DNA of 64,000 nucleotides from Epiperipatus broadwayi (lineage: Eukaryota; Onychophora; Udeonychophora; Euonychophora; Peripatidae), in the NCBI GenBank assembly GCA_028023455.1, contig JAQFVV010012513.1, positions 1,996,001-2,060,000 of the forward strand, given 5' to 3'. Shown piece after piece: positions 47,440-59,696 of this stretch. The notes beneath the pieces are model-generated. The model did not search any database. It was not told the DNA's origin and worked only from the letters and a program-made list of their open reading frames with translations. Both the position numbers and the translations under genes were made by a program. Numbering within the stretch: position 1 is the first letter of the stretch; every line of letters starts with the position of its first letter.

Positions 47440-47860
47440 GTAATTAGAGGGGGTTTGAACACAGGCATTCAAGCTCCCTTCAGCTATACACTCTTTTCTA
47501 TATAACTGATACACATGACCACATTCATATTAAAAATATAAGTGATCTCCAATATATGTAAGATAACACTCTTCAATCTTTAATGGACAACTTCTATTTT
47601 CTCCTCCCTCCAATTCTTCAGCCATTCATATTATTCAAAATCTGATGATAAACTGCTCAAAACCTTTGTTGATGTCAATCGTGAATATTCTCACGAAATA
47701 CGTCTATTAGAGGTTTTTTTTTTCACATGTAGCGGAAGACAGGTTGAATGTTAGTGTTCAAATTCACTTTAATTACGAAAGTTATATTGTAAGTGTGCTG
47801 CGTTTCACTACTACTGTGAAGAGTGCCTGGTTTTCAAATATTTAAAAATAGATAAAAAGC
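47440..47860. repeat. Family Z inverted pair with half a hammerhead
   Basis: 47440-47660 is a minus-oriented Z copy (GGGTTTGAACACAGGCATTC, then TTCTTCAGCCATTCATATTA and CAAAATCTGATGATA). From 47681 a plus-oriented part starts with the 3' half of the ribozyme: GTGA, loop, TCAC, GAAATACGTCTATTAG. The Z tail GTGTTCAAATTCAC and GAAGAGTGCCTGGTTTTCAA follows. The CTGATGA half of the core is missing next to it. Confidence 0.65.
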
Positions 47861-47880
47861 ATGTCAAATACAAACAAAAA

Positions 47881-47965
47881 TGTTGGTGGCCGAGTGGTTA
47901 GAACAGCTGCCTTACAAGCAGTTGTGCCGGGGATCGCTTCCCGGTCGACGCTTTGACACATAAAA
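47881..47965 (+). mobile_element. tRNA-derived SINE
   Basis: TGTTGGTGGCCGAGTGGTTA (A box), anticodon arm CTGCCTTACAAGCAG with loop CTTACAA, GGGGATCGCTTCCC (B-box region) and GTCGACGCTTTGACACATAA then an A-rich tail. No clear flanking duplication found. Confidence 0.8.
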
Positions 47966-48207
47966 TAAAAAATAAATGAATTATTAAATGTAAATAACTT
48001 TGCATTAGCAATAATTAAATACAGCCATTATTTCTTGATGCCAATATAAGTTATCAGATAATAATAATATGTCTATATTTTTGAAAACTTATCGATAAAT
48101 AATAGAAAACTGCATACCCAATTTAAATAACGAAAACGCATATGGATGCACATGTTTTTAATAGTAAACATGCACACACATATACGCACTATATAATTAT
48201 TCAAGGC
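47966..48207. other. A+T-rich spacer
   Basis: Nothing recognised. Confidence 0.4.
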
Positions 48208-48342
48208 TGAGATGGATGGATGAAATAAGAAAGTTTGCAGGGGTGATGTGGAGAAAAGAAGCTAAAGATCAGAGAAGATGGATTGAACTTGGAGAAACCT
48301 TCGTCCTGCAGTGGATTGATAATGGTTGATGATGATGATTCA
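48208..48342 (+). pseudogene. RTE-type LINE 3' end, youngest-looking copy
   Basis: GAGATGGATGGATGAAATAAG, GAAAAGAAGCTAAAGATCAG and TTGAACTTGGAGAAACCTTC match 440-540 almost exactly, ending ATAATGGTTGATGATGATGA. Only about 130 bp remain; similarity to the copy at 1-565 is higher than between the others. Confidence 0.8.
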
Positions 48343-48500
48343 AAAATGAGTTGGATTATAAGCTCTATCGAGAAAATAATACTGGACTGACAAAAGAAAG
48401 CTTGTGTTAAATTAACTTTAAAATTCACATTCAAACTTTAATATCAAATAGAACATTGTGAGTGTATTTAAATAGAAAATGGTTTGCTATGTTTGATGTG
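48343..48500 (+). repeat. Family R repeat, copy 1
   Basis: GAGTTGGATTATAAGCTC, TTCAAACTTTAATATCAAAT and GAACATTGTGAG are shared with copies at 48700-48860 and 49868-50020. Confidence 0.6.
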
Positions 48501-48699
48501 CCTCAACTGACCTTCTGACCCTGTCTGATGATGGCACGTTTGATTGACAGGAACATTTGTTCTGCCATATGTGTGACTATAGTCTCTATAAACTTCTACA
48601 GGGAGTGTAAATAAATAATGCTAAAAGATTACATGTTCATCTGATCTTTAATTACCTAACATTTACAGATTTAATATGTTTATTTGAAGTCACTTTAAA

Positions 48700-48860
48700 A
48701 TGATTTTGATTGTAAGATCTGCCATGTTAAATAACATTATGTCTACACAAAGGAGGTTTCAGTAAATTGTCATCAAAATTCATGTCCAAACTTTGATATC
48801 AAAGTGAAAATTGTCAGTCTGTTTAAATAGAAACGGACTCTCTTTGATTAATGTCATTTT
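48700..48860 (+). repeat. Family R repeat, copy 2
   Basis: AATTGTCATCAAAATTCATG, TCCAAACTTTGATATCAAAG and TTGTCAGTCTGTTTAAATAG align with copy 1. Confidence 0.55.
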
Positions 48861-49012
48861 ATCTGATTTTCCAAGCATCTAATGATGCCCAGTATGCTAA
48901 CAGAAATATGTCCCTATAAAAAGTCAACTTCTTTTTATCACACACTGCTGTATATATAAGACTGTTATATTTAAATTATTTAAATGAGATATTTATTTTG
49001 TATAGTGCGATG

Positions 49013-49865
49013 TTTATGAATTGTAATAAACTAATGATCAGCTTTTCAAGCTAATGCACATGCGCTTTATGAATTTTAATAATAAATGAATACTCACATT
49101 TTCAACACAAGATAAAGTCTTTGTGAAAGAATAGAATGAATCCACCTATTCCTTCAACCCAAATGCTTAAGTATGGGCAAATCTTAAGTACTGGAAATGA
49201 GAGTGTGAAGATATTAACCAATCACTTTAAATTACTTTTATTATGTCTGAATGAATGACACCTACGAAATTTACTAGAATTTATGATAAGTCATTCTTAA
49301 ATGAAATTAAACATATGTAAATGAGATATTTATTTTATATAGCACAATGTTTATGAATTGTTATAAACTAATGATCATACTTAAGCATTTGGGTTGAAAG
49401 AATAGGTGGATTCATTCTATTCTTCATAAAGACTTTATCTTGTGTTGAAAATGAGAGTATTCATTTATTATTAAGATTCATAAAGCACATGTGCATTAGC
49501 TTGAAAAGCTGATCATTAGTTTATTACAATTCATTTGCTATATAAAATAAATATCTCATTTACATATGTTTAATTTCATTTAAAAATGATGTATCGTAAA
49601 TTCTAGTAAATTTCATAGGCGTCATTCATTCAGACATAGTAAAAGTAATTTAAAGTGATTGGTTAATATCTTCATGCTCTCATTTCCAGTACTTAAGATT
49701 TTCCCAAACTTAAGCATTTGGATTGAAAGAATAGGTGGACTCATTCTATTCTTTTACAAAGACTTTATCTTGTGTTGAAAATGAGAGTATTTTCATTTAT
49801 TATCAAGATTCAGAAAGTACATGTACATTAGCTTGAAAAGCTGATCATTAGTTTATTAAATTGAA
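49013..49865. repeat. Family V: diverged relative of the 336-bp satellite, inverted arrangement
   Basis: The left part (49013-49370) is antisense and the right part (about 49378-49865) is sense. In the sense part ACTTAAGCATTTGG recurs at 49381 and about 49708, a spacing near 328. Shared with the satellite are CATTCATTCAGAC (satellite CATTCAGTC), AGTAATTTAAAGTGA, GAGAGTATT.CATTTATT and ATTAGCTTGAAAAGCTGAT. This is the same ancestral repeat, strongly diverged. Confidence 0.75.
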
Positions 49866-49867
49866 GA

Positions 49868-50020
49868 ATGAGGTGGATTATGAGGTGGATTATAAGCTCA
49901 AACTAATGGAAAAGATGCTTTAGTTAAATTGCCATTGAGAATATTTTCAAGTTTTAATATCAAATTAAACATTGTGAACTTAGTTGCTATATTTCATGTA
50001 ATTCCAACTGGTTTGCGTAC
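49868..50020 (+). repeat. Family R repeat, copy 3
   Basis: GAGGTGGATTATAAGCTC, TTTTCAAGTTTTAATATC and AAACATTGTGAACTTAG align with copies 1 and 2. R copies therefore flank family V. Confidence 0.55.
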
Positions 50021-50146
50021 CAAAATATTTGCTGAACAAAAGTTTAGTCCATTTTCCAGCAATTATTGTTATATATAAAACTGTAAATTTTATAAATTTT
50101 TAAATAGGGCATAAATAAAGAATCATAGATTATATATATAATCATT

Positions 50147-50545
50147 AAAATAAGTCAACACTTAGATAATCCCAATATCAATAATAATCAACAATTCCAA
50201 TCTGTTGTCAAGGCAACTTTTAACAATAAAAATGAAATTCCAACTTTATTTATGGTCCAACATATTTATGTAGATACTAAAGATTGCAGTTTGATCACAG
50301 AGACTAAGGAGGTTTATTTAAACTTCTTTACATCAATAATTTCAGTCTTTGTAGTCAAGATGCAATATTTTGTATCTATATAAATATATAGCACCATAAA
50401 TAAAGATGGGATTTCATCTCTATTGTTGAAAGGAGGTTGCCTTGACAACAGATTGAGATTGTTGAATGCTATTAATATTGGAATTGTCTAAGTGTTAATT
50501 ATATTTAACAATTACTTAAAACCCATTTAGTCTTGAGTATTATAT
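50147..50545. repeat. Family Q inverted repeat
   Basis: ACACTTAGATAATCCCAATATC at the left and GATATTGG-type text (TATTAATATTGGAATTGTCTAAGTGTT) at the right pair. CTGTTGTCAAGGCAACTT and GTTGCCTTGACAACAG are the inner arms. The middle has AATTTCAGTCTTTGTAGTC. A single-arm version is at 38545-38720. Confidence 0.75.
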
Positions 50546-53500
50546 ATATTCTAACTAACGAAAAATTTAAGAAAAATGAAAAGGGTCATTTCTAACCAAA
50601 TCAAAATTTAGAGAAATAAAGATTTCTTAAAAATATAAATTAACGACAGATGCATTTCTTAAGTATCAATTAAATAGGCAATGCATCAATTATATATATT
50701 CTAGTATAATAGGTATAGATTAAATAATTTCTAAGTATAGATTTAATCTGATAATTTCTTAAATATGAGGCATAGACTAATATATTTCATACGTATAAAT
50801 TAAATTTAACCTCCTTTGTGCGACCGCGTTACAGGCCAATAGTAACTATACAAAATCAATTCAAACAAATGAAAAGTTATTCTTTATTTTGTTAACTTTA
50901 TATAAACTTATTAAAGTAACATGAAACGAATTTTGCAATCTCTCAATCGGTCATCCACAATGAATTTCAAACATACCTAAACGATTGGGAGAGCTTCCAA
51001 ATATCATATATATTATTGGATAGTTTAAGCTAATTATAACTTTATTATAACCAATGAGAATTTTATTCAAATGATCGCACATCCACGTTATGGATTAATT
51101 ATATTATATTCAAACTATATGGCATTTACACATTTGCAGATAAATTGCATGCCAATTACAACATTTTAAGAATGGATCGATGGATACTTCATCATTCCCA
51201 GCTGACACTATTTCTAAGGCCTACTGAGATGATGATGATGATACAGAACATTTATAAGCTTATTTGCCAGGGCGCCAAATTGCAGCTCCAATAAAATATA
51301 GAGGTGAAATCTCAATACAATACTCTTAGTAATAATATTTCATGAATGGGTTAATACATAATTAATTTAGAGAACACTGAGAACGCATTAAAATTGACAA
51401 TATTAATATCTTTAAGAATTCCAGGCTATTCTCAGCATAATCACATTCACCATGATTAAAGCTACAATTAAATTTTATTCTAATTATAAAGTTCTATATT
51501 CATCTCCACCTTCCTGATCCATCCCTTCATCAATTTCACGTCCATATGTCTATTACACTATTATTTATCTTATCATCAAATTTTACATCTTGCTAGCTCA
51601 TCTCCTCTCATTCTAATCTCTTCTCAGGGTTTTTTCGAACAATTAGGTGTGGAAATCGAATAAGCTGCGATAGGTTATTGGTGATAAACATTCCTCTCTT
51701 GATCGCCTCCAAAGTGAACTCAGTTGTCTTTAATGCAATCTAATATCAATTTACATTAAAGCTGGAATATTTATGCTTATTAAATCTTTATAAACACATC
51801 ATAAAACCTAGTCGCAACTATAACCAAATTATATAAAATAAAATGCGTCTAGAGAGGTTTGAGTACAACAGATGGAGAAAGGATTTTATGCCCACCCTCT
51901 GCACTCACTATCACTCAATACTATCTCTATTCTCGATTTATATTTAAACAATATTAAATTATTTGGTAATTTTATGCATTTAAAATTAACCTTTTAAATA
52001 GTTTTACTAAATATTAATTACGTACATGATAATTCAAATATTAATAATATTATATTGACGTATGATTGGATTGGAAATATCTAGATAATAATAACCCACA
52101 AAAACATGGAGACACACGCAAATTTTTATTTAAAACAAATAACAAATTTTATTTGACAAACTATAATTCAATCAATACAAAAAAAAAACATATACATTAC
52201 ATTATATCTACACTTTCTTTTTACCTTAAATATAGTAAATACCAATTTCTTCCCGTTTTCAATGCTTTCCCTTTTTACTACAGATATATTTTAGAAAATA
52301 CGTAATCGATTTTTTTTTTTTTTTAATTAAATTCAATATCTAAAGGTAATATTCTCTTGCAAATTTCTTGATCTTATCCGATCATCCTGATTAAATATTC
52401 TTTGGCCCTAATCTTTACAACAGAGATATCTTAATAACAGTAAGACTAAGTTATTGCAAATAAATTGGCATTAAGATCAAACATCATCCTAGTGCACTCT
52501 CTATGTTCATGTTCTTATAACATAATAATATTTTAACAATACTACCTTTCCAGCGAAGTTCTCAGCTGGCCATGTAAATATTTATTAAATACATTTATAT
52601 ACGCATTGCTTATGCCCAATCACTCGTAAGTTTTATTTAACCCTTAACAGTTATTAACCTAATTATTTCTGGCTCGTATGCTAAATCCAATCTATAAAAA
52701 CAATATTCAAATACACCAATTGCACATACATTATCTGCATTCATTCAGACATTAAGTTGAGTTTGCGACCTGGTATACAATACTTATAATAATGCTCATC
52801 ATGGCTATCCTCTCATACACACGTAAGGAATATCAAATATTAATATGAGGCAGGCAGTGACCCGAATAAGAGAGAACCTTTTCACTAAGGTTAAGATATG
52901 CTAGGATTTTTTTTTATCGCTAGTCATATAAAAAACATAGGTATGCCAAATACCTCTGGCCATCAAAACAAGAAACCTTCTTACGGTGTAGAGCATACTT
53001 AAGTGGGAAAACTCTTCCACTGGGTTCAAATACTTTCTGAATATAGCATATATCTCAGTGAGTTAAACTTCACTGAATTTGTGGAGATCTTTGTCTATCC
53101 ACACACACACACACACACAGGTCGAAACATCAAATTATACACGTAAAACTTTCACAACTTTAATATTCTTGCAAATTAGTGTACTGGAACATGAGCCCAT
53201 AAATTTTCCAAGCATAAATCAGCTTGTTTCTGGCCTTAAATCTATGATAACAATAATAATAATAAGCAATAAGAAATGCGCACAAAATTCTCAAAACTAT
53301 TTCCAGGCACTTTTATAAAAACAATAAAAATGATGATGATACTCAATAAACAAGCAATTCATTTCTAAATCTAATCATTCGATAATAACTTCTGATGCTA
53401 ATAACCCTATCTCTTAATTGTTTCCCTTTTTTTTTTTTTTTAAATTGAGGGGGAAAAAAAAAACATTGTTTGTAAAGCATTTTAAATAAGGCATATCAGT

Positions 53501-53702
53501 TCTACCCCAAATAACCACAATAGCGAAAGCATTTAAATAAACATATATAAAATCATATGAAAATAATTTCTACCCCCAAAATAATGCAATAGTTATTACA
53601 TGAATTAATAATTTTTTTCTTTTAAAAAAAAAAAATGTTATACGTGATATACACTATAAAGAAAGAAATTCGTTTTTTTTTTTTATATATATATTAAATG
53701 TC
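50546..53702. other. Gene-poor A+T-rich sequence with little shared repeat
   Basis: I find no repeat shared with the rest of the window over about 3 kb, which is unusual here. A (CA)n run at 53100-53119, oligo-T and oligo-A runs at 53430-53465 and a GATGATGATGATGAT run at 51231 are present. This could be intronic or flanking DNA of the gene suggested at 53.7-54.06 kb, but I cannot show exons. Confidence 0.4.
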
Positions 53703-54060
53703 CTACACACATAAAAAGCGATCATAATAATAATAATAAAAATTATACTTATACAAGTCTTTTAGCAGGTGTTCTTCCAGGTTCCTGATTTCTCCTTTTT
53801 TCCTTTTTTTCTTGACCGGTTTATGAGAGCATATAAAGTCCTTATTGTCAAAAGTTCTTTTGATAGAGTTCGATTCCTTTTCTCTCATATATACAGTTTC
53901 CATTTTGCTGAATGAGTTCCTCATTTCCATATCTAAGTAGATTACCTTTAAACTTTGTAATTTTCTGCAAGTTTCAGTTAAACAGCCTTCATTTAACTTT
54001 TTCACAATATCAGTCTGTTTTTGATTGTCCTTTTCCAATTTTACTTTCATTCTGTAGATT
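53703..54060 (-). CDS. Candidate 3' exon of an unidentified gene
   Basis: The minus-strand frame from 54050 to 53703 encodes 115 residues. It is lysine- and glutamate-rich with a helical, coiled-coil-like start (KVKLEKDNQKQTDIVKKLNE). A basic patch (KPVKKKRKKGE, a possible nuclear localisation signal) follows around residues 78-88, and a LEEHLLKDLYKY segment precedes a run of tyrosines from an ATA repeat. Directly before the ATG the minus strand reads AAATCTACAG, which fits a splice acceptor. The composition looks more protein-like than other frames here. I recognise no family and found no upstream exon, and a frame of this length is near the chance limit. Confidence 0.3.
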
Positions 54061-55600
54061 TAAATTGATTTATATATGCATTAAAACTTTTGGGTCTTAA
54101 ATTTTACTATTTGCATATATATAAACGATATCAAACTCAAGTTTTAACTTCTGCGGTTTAAATTTTTATTACATCTGTTGAATAGCCAACTTCTGGAAGG
54201 TTCCAAGTGTGTGCCCCCTTAAAATTTACTCACTATACATTGTTATATTTAGTCGAATTATTCTGAAGAGACAAAGTATAATAAATATGTTTTTCAATTT
54301 TATAACACAGTTTTCTTTTAGTCAATCAAGGAAAACTGCAACAGATAAGTTTTAAAAATACAAGCAAGTCCCTTTTCTTCTCCTCCTCTCAATTAAATCT
54401 AACCTGTTGCCTCTTCAGAAAAACCAGGCATAAATTTCAAGTCAAATAGACAGATTAATTTTACAATCTAACATTTAATTGCCAATTAATTTTTTACACT
54501 TTGACAGACCAGAATTGACCATTCACCGTTAATGGCCTAAATTAATGGTCCCTTTAAATTCCTTAGTAGGATCTGTGTATTTTAAGGAATGATAATTAAC
54601 TGAGTAAGATAATACACACTAAAATAATCTTACTTTTCCCCTTTAATAGTGAAACACAATATATTGCAGCTGTTTCAAACCCAGACTTGACATTAAATTT
54701 GATTGCTAATATTAAGCTTATTTAAAAGATTTTAATTTCTTATTTAAAATTGCTTTACATCATGTAAGAAATGATTATTAATTTTACATTGTACCATCAA
54801 GATCTACAATTAAATTATATATACACACACATCGCAGGTATATACTTTTCTTTAAATTTAGATTTTTAATGCCTTAATCTTTATTTATTACAACTATTCT
54901 ATCTATATTATTATTTATTTACTTCCATAAATTATTTATTTCTAACCTAGCTTAAAATAATGACTATTCATCATCATTATCCCAATGTAGTTTTCAATAG
55001 TCACACATCTTCCTCTTCTCAGTTAACCTATCAACAAACATATAAATCCTGCTTTTCTAATATTTTTTTAATATCAATTTAACCCATAAATTAAAATAAA
55101 ACAATCCTCTGGTTATAAACACATTAACAATAAATTTTTAGATTGCTCACTAGTCAAACATATGCAATCCCTTATAAATATGGGTTCAAACTCTGTCTTG
55201 GCTTAAATTTTCTTATTACACAGAAAAAAAAATACATATATTATGAGGAAAATTTGGATAGAACCTTCTCTTTCATAGCTAACTTAAAAAAATGGAGCCT
55301 TGGACAAATCCAAGGGCTACAATATATATATCAAAATATTAATATATAACAAATTAACCAAAGGAAATACATATAAAAACAAAAAAATAAAGACTTATAA
55401 ATCCAATAAATAATATAATATTTCAACCAGAGGACTGGTTTTCATCAGAAAGAAAAAAAATACACAGTAAAATGGCGATAATCAAAAATTATAGATTTGG
55501 TAAAAGATTAAAAATTTAACAAAACCCCCCTGATTGGTCACAAAATCTAACACAGAATATCTACCCAATCAATGACAAAATTCAAACAAAAAAAAAAAAA
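54061..55600. other. Mostly unrecognised; hammerhead-like hairpin at 55421-55448 (minus)
   Basis: On the minus strand CTGATGAAAACCAG, TCCT, CTGGTT and GAAATATT form a 6-bp hairpin between CTGATGA and GAAA, with one extra A after CTGATGA and no matching stem I. A plus-strand 68-codon frame at 55143-55349 has no motif. Confidence 0.4.
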
Positions 55601-55663
55601 CTTGTTGTTGGTGTTGTTGTTGTTGTTGTGGTGGTGGAGGTTATTGTTGTTGTTAATGTCAAT
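55601..55663 (+). repeat. (GTT/GTG)n microsatellite
   Basis: Imperfect GTT and GTG triplets, beginning after an A tract. Confidence 0.85.
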
Positions 55664-56199
55664 CAAGGTATACTGCAAGAAAGAGTTTTAGAATCATTAT
55701 TATTTAATATGTTTTACAGCAAATGCAAACCAAGATATAAGGCATTTGGGTATTTTATCACTGGCTAATTATAATAGAATATTTGAGTTAATAAGTGAAC
55801 CATTTGACATGATTAAGTTACAAGATGATTTGAATATTTTTGAAATCTGGTATATTATTAATATCATATTGAAAAATGTGTTATACCATATACAAGAAGC
55901 TGTACAATTTTTAATACAAATTATTATATACAGTAATTTGTATTAATAAATATTGAAAAAAGAATATCACAAGGATATTGGAATGTTGTCCAATTTTGAA
56001 TCATAAAGGCAAAACTCAGAAATTGTCCTAAGGACAGAGATTGTAATTCTAAAGATATAGATTTTAGATGTTCACTGATTACTTCAGCTTTTGTTAGATG
56101 GTACTAGAATAGAATATTATTGTTATATTTTTCATATATATATACAAATAAAATATCTGCTAATTAAAAACTATTGTAAAAACAATAAAAATAATAAAC
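55664..56199. other. A+T-rich spacer
   Basis: No recognised feature; the 66-codon frame at 55746-55946 shows no motif. Confidence 0.4.
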
Positions 56200-56493
56200 A
56201 TAATAATAATTAACTATTATGTACAGTCTTTCAATCTGCAGAACTATTGATAATTCCTTAACCCTGCTCAACTGCTGTTAAATTCAAAAACAAAATGGAA
56301 GCAAAAACGTCATCAACTCAAATTCCATGAATCATGAATGCTATTAACATTAAAATTTAAGATTAATGGGATTTGAGTTGATGATATTTGCTTCCATTTT
56401 GTTTTTTGAATATAACAGCAGTCAAGGAGAATTAAGGAATTAACCAAAAGTTCTTCTGTAGACTGAAAGACTGTATATAATAGTTAATTACTG
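56200..56493. repeat. Long inverted repeat
   Basis: ATTAACTATTATGTACAGTC at the left is mirrored by GACTGTATATAATAGTTAAT at the right; TTCCATTTTGT/ACAAAATGGAA and CATCAACTCAAAT/ATTTGAGTTGATG are inner pairs. Arms of about 120 bp, spacer about 40 bp. Confidence 0.8.
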
Positions 56494-56524
56494 TTATATT
56501 TATTATTTTTATATATATTTATTC

Positions 56525-56625
56525 TTATTTTCGTCACTGAGGAAAACCAAAGGCTAGAAAACAGTCTAGGGATATGGATATTCTGTAAAGCTTGTTTAGA
56601 GCTATTATAGACCATTATATAACAC
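56525..56625 (-). repeat. Family X-like fragment
   Basis: CGTCACTGAGGAAAACCAAA, CTAGAAAACAGTCTAGGGAT and ATGGATATT compare with TCACTGACGAAGGCCACAAG, CAGAAACTAGTCTGGGGATA and TTGGATGATT at 9315-9362. Confidence 0.5.
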
Positions 56626-57479
56626 ACACACATATATATATAATATATATAATTCAAAAATGTTAAACAGGAATAAATGTATAAATTAATTTATTAACTA
56701 GTTTAATTATCTGTGCAATAAAATAACTAGTTATATTGACTTACATTCTTTCATATTATGATAATGTAATCAATCACTTTTTCCAAGACAATTGTATCAT
56801 AGCCTCAACATCACTCATCATTATTAATGAGATATCTGCTAGATTGCTTTAATGTAATGTGCAAGGCCTTTTTTATATATACTAATGCCAAATCCAACCC
56901 TGCTTTATTGTAAAGTATGAAATAATCATAAGATAGTCTCTTACTCTCTTAAACATTTAAATGGTACTAGAAAATTGTGTGGAAAAGATTTGAAACCAAT
57001 TACAAAATGTAATATCTGAAATATTAATTAACATTAATTGTTAACCCATATAATAATTCAAATATACAAAACATATACCACTGAACTGGTTAGATTGTCA
57101 TTGGTTGAAAGTAAATTAATTTATATATTTATTCCAATTTAAAAAATAACATAATTGGTTAATTGCTTGCTCGGGAGTTCATAAGAATTTGGAGCACCAA
57201 AAGATATTACCATTGGGATGCAATCTAGAGAATTTGGAGACCAGAGTCTGTCAATCTATAATTTTACTAAACCACACTGGACTTCATTCTTATTTAGTAG
57301 TTTGAATACTTGTACTATGATATAATATAACAATTAGCATTTAAAGAATTAAAATTCGTGAGACTATTTTATGGTTATTTCATTTCTAAGATCAAAGGAA
57401 TTATCTTCTTGATCATTATATAAGAAAGATTTTGCATCTTATGTTGAAATATATTTTTCTTTCACAACCTCTATGGCAC
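56626..57479. other. A+T-rich sequence, nothing recognised
   Basis: Short CA and TA runs at 56622-56648. No gene seen. Confidence 0.45.
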
Positions 57480-58200
57480 TCACTGTAAGTTTTAGAAAAT
57501 AATGGATACCAGATGATACTGATGCTGCTTAATAAATCCCTATGCTATATTATTTTATTCAGTAACCCCAGACAAGTTTTAAGCTTATATCTTTCATCTG
57601 TGAGAAGCTTTGGATTCTGAAACAGTCCACTAAGATCTAAGGCACTATTCTTTTAGCGGCCATCAATTACCTTTCAATTATTAAGCTACCAGCCTGAATT
57701 AAAAAGACTGAAATGTTTCAGCAACTTGTCTGTCTAATGATATAGAACTGAAATCAGTTCTTTTTCTACACCCAATGGTGTCCATAGTTTTTAATAAGTA
57801 CCTATATCCTATGGTCAGGACTTTATATAAATCAATAAAATATCACCTGACTATATCACATGACTCTAACTTAAAAATTGCTATTTTAGCAGTCAAGTTT
57901 TTTTTCATGGTTTAGCTTTACTGAGCCATAGGTGCCAGATAGCAGTGCTTAATAAAGTCCTGCCATGGCCTACCCAGTCCAATAACTTTATGATCTATAT
58001 GAATATACTACCAAGTGATCTAATATTAGAAACATTTATACATTTTTCAGTTTTGGATGATAGCTTAATAATATAAGAGGGAAGACACCAGAAGAAAAGG
58101 CTCAGATTCAGTTTCAAACTTCAATGATTCTCACAAATGAAAGACATACACTTGGCAGGATAGGGACTTATTAATCTTAATCATCTGGTATCTATTACTT
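57480..58200. repeat. Cluster of old family X relatives in both orientations
   Basis: 57505-57680 (GGATACCAGATG.., AATAAATCCCTATGCTA, CATCTGTGAGAAGCTTTGG, ACTAAGATCTAAGGCAC) follows the order of X at 21742-21930. 57925-58000 is a shorter sense piece. 58090-58200 is antisense (AGACACCAGAAGAAAAGGCT, TCTCACAAATGAAAGA, GATAGGGACTTATTAAT). Divergence is high. Confidence 0.5.
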
Positions 58201-58449
58201 AATAAAGATTACGTGATGGGCATAGGAGTGGTAAAGAAGCATTTATGCAGCTAAAGCAGCTAAATGTATGCTAGTCACATGATATGTTGAAATCTACTAG
58301 TACATAATTCATGTTTGGATGATGAGTGATGTTGAGTTTGTGAAATAATTGTCTTGGGAAAACTATTTGTTTTTATTTTACATGGCATAAAAGATTAATG
58401 GAAATTTTATTGTTTAGTTAGTTTAAATTTTGCTTATAAATTAGTCATT
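58201..58449. other. A+T-rich spacer
   Basis: Nothing recognised. Confidence 0.4.
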
Positions 58450-58570
58450 CTTCATGATTTGGTGCTATGATAGGATATCAGATTCTGAAATCAAGCTCCA
58501 TGGATCATGTATTAGCTCAGCTCTGTCCCTTCTAGCATTCAAACTTTTTTTAAACTGTCAAGTAATCATT
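58450..58570 (+). repeat. Lone family T relative
   Basis: GTGCTATGATAGGATATCAG, TTCTGAAATCAAGCTCCATG and GATCATG..CAGCTCTGTCCCTTC follow the T unit order (TCTGGATTTCAAGGTCCATGGATCA). It shows that T was dispersed before or besides the tandem array at 16.4 kb. Confidence 0.45.
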
Positions 58571-59696
58571 AAATTATGATTATCAGTTGTGGATATTTTC
58601 CAGATCTCAGGTCAAGTCTGGCCTCAAAGGCCCTCAATCTGTCCCTCAGGTATTTTCACAATCATTTATAAAATGGACCTATACAAAACTTCTATTTAAT
58701 CAGACACACAGTGCCATGAAAATACTAAATTAAGAGTTAAGTAAAGTAAAATATCTAATTTTGTAACTACATCTTTCTCTTGTCATCCTTTATAATAAAT
58801 CTACTTTATTGTATCAGGGGCAAACTAATTCAATTTTTGATCAAATATAATAAGCTAATTTTTAATTCGATAATTTTGTATGGCCCTTGAATGAGATTAT
58901 AAATATCTAAATGGTCCTTGGTGTAAAAAGCTTCCCCATCTCTGATTTTTATAATCAAATGTTTAAATATTTAACAGTACTTAACAGTTATGTAATTGAA
59001 ACATCATGTGGGAAATACGTATTTGTTGTAATATTTTCATAATCTAATATTAATTGTTAATTGCCTTTAGAAATATAAAACTTTTTAAAACTTTTGAAAT
59101 ACAACCAATTATTAGTAATAGCAGGCAGATTAGCATGTTACATAGAAGACAACCTAGTGTGAGTGTTTGGAAATCACTCATTAACTATGCCTTTAAGAAT
59201 AAGTGCCAAAAATCTGGAGAACCCTCATAAATAAATATATGACAACTTACTGATTGTTGCTTTTGAGAAAATATCATCTAGTTGTTTAGATTATAAGCTT
59301 AGAATTCAGTATTCATGAATTTAAAAGTTAAGGTTTGATTTCTATGCCAGTTCTGTCTCTAAGTAGATTATCTACATCTAATGAAGAGAGAATAATAAGA
59401 ATAATACAATTCGAAATTTTGTGTTATGTTCTATGGTATGTGCTGTTATTAACAGATTAGGGTATTTGACAAAATAAAATAAATTTTGATTTTTTTAAAA
59501 ACAGAATTAACAATTAGATGGTGGAAATAGTTCAACAAATAATTATTATTAACATAATAACATCATAAACTTCTAAGAAAACAGCTTATGCATATGATAA
59601 ACTATTCATTTTAAAAATTAAACTTATTTTAAAATAATAAAATACAGGATGTCATGTTAAACATGCATACCTTTTATTGTTTTATTATATTTAGTT
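58571..59696. other. A+T-rich sequence, nothing recognised
   Basis: No gene or clear shared repeat recognised. Confidence 0.45.
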
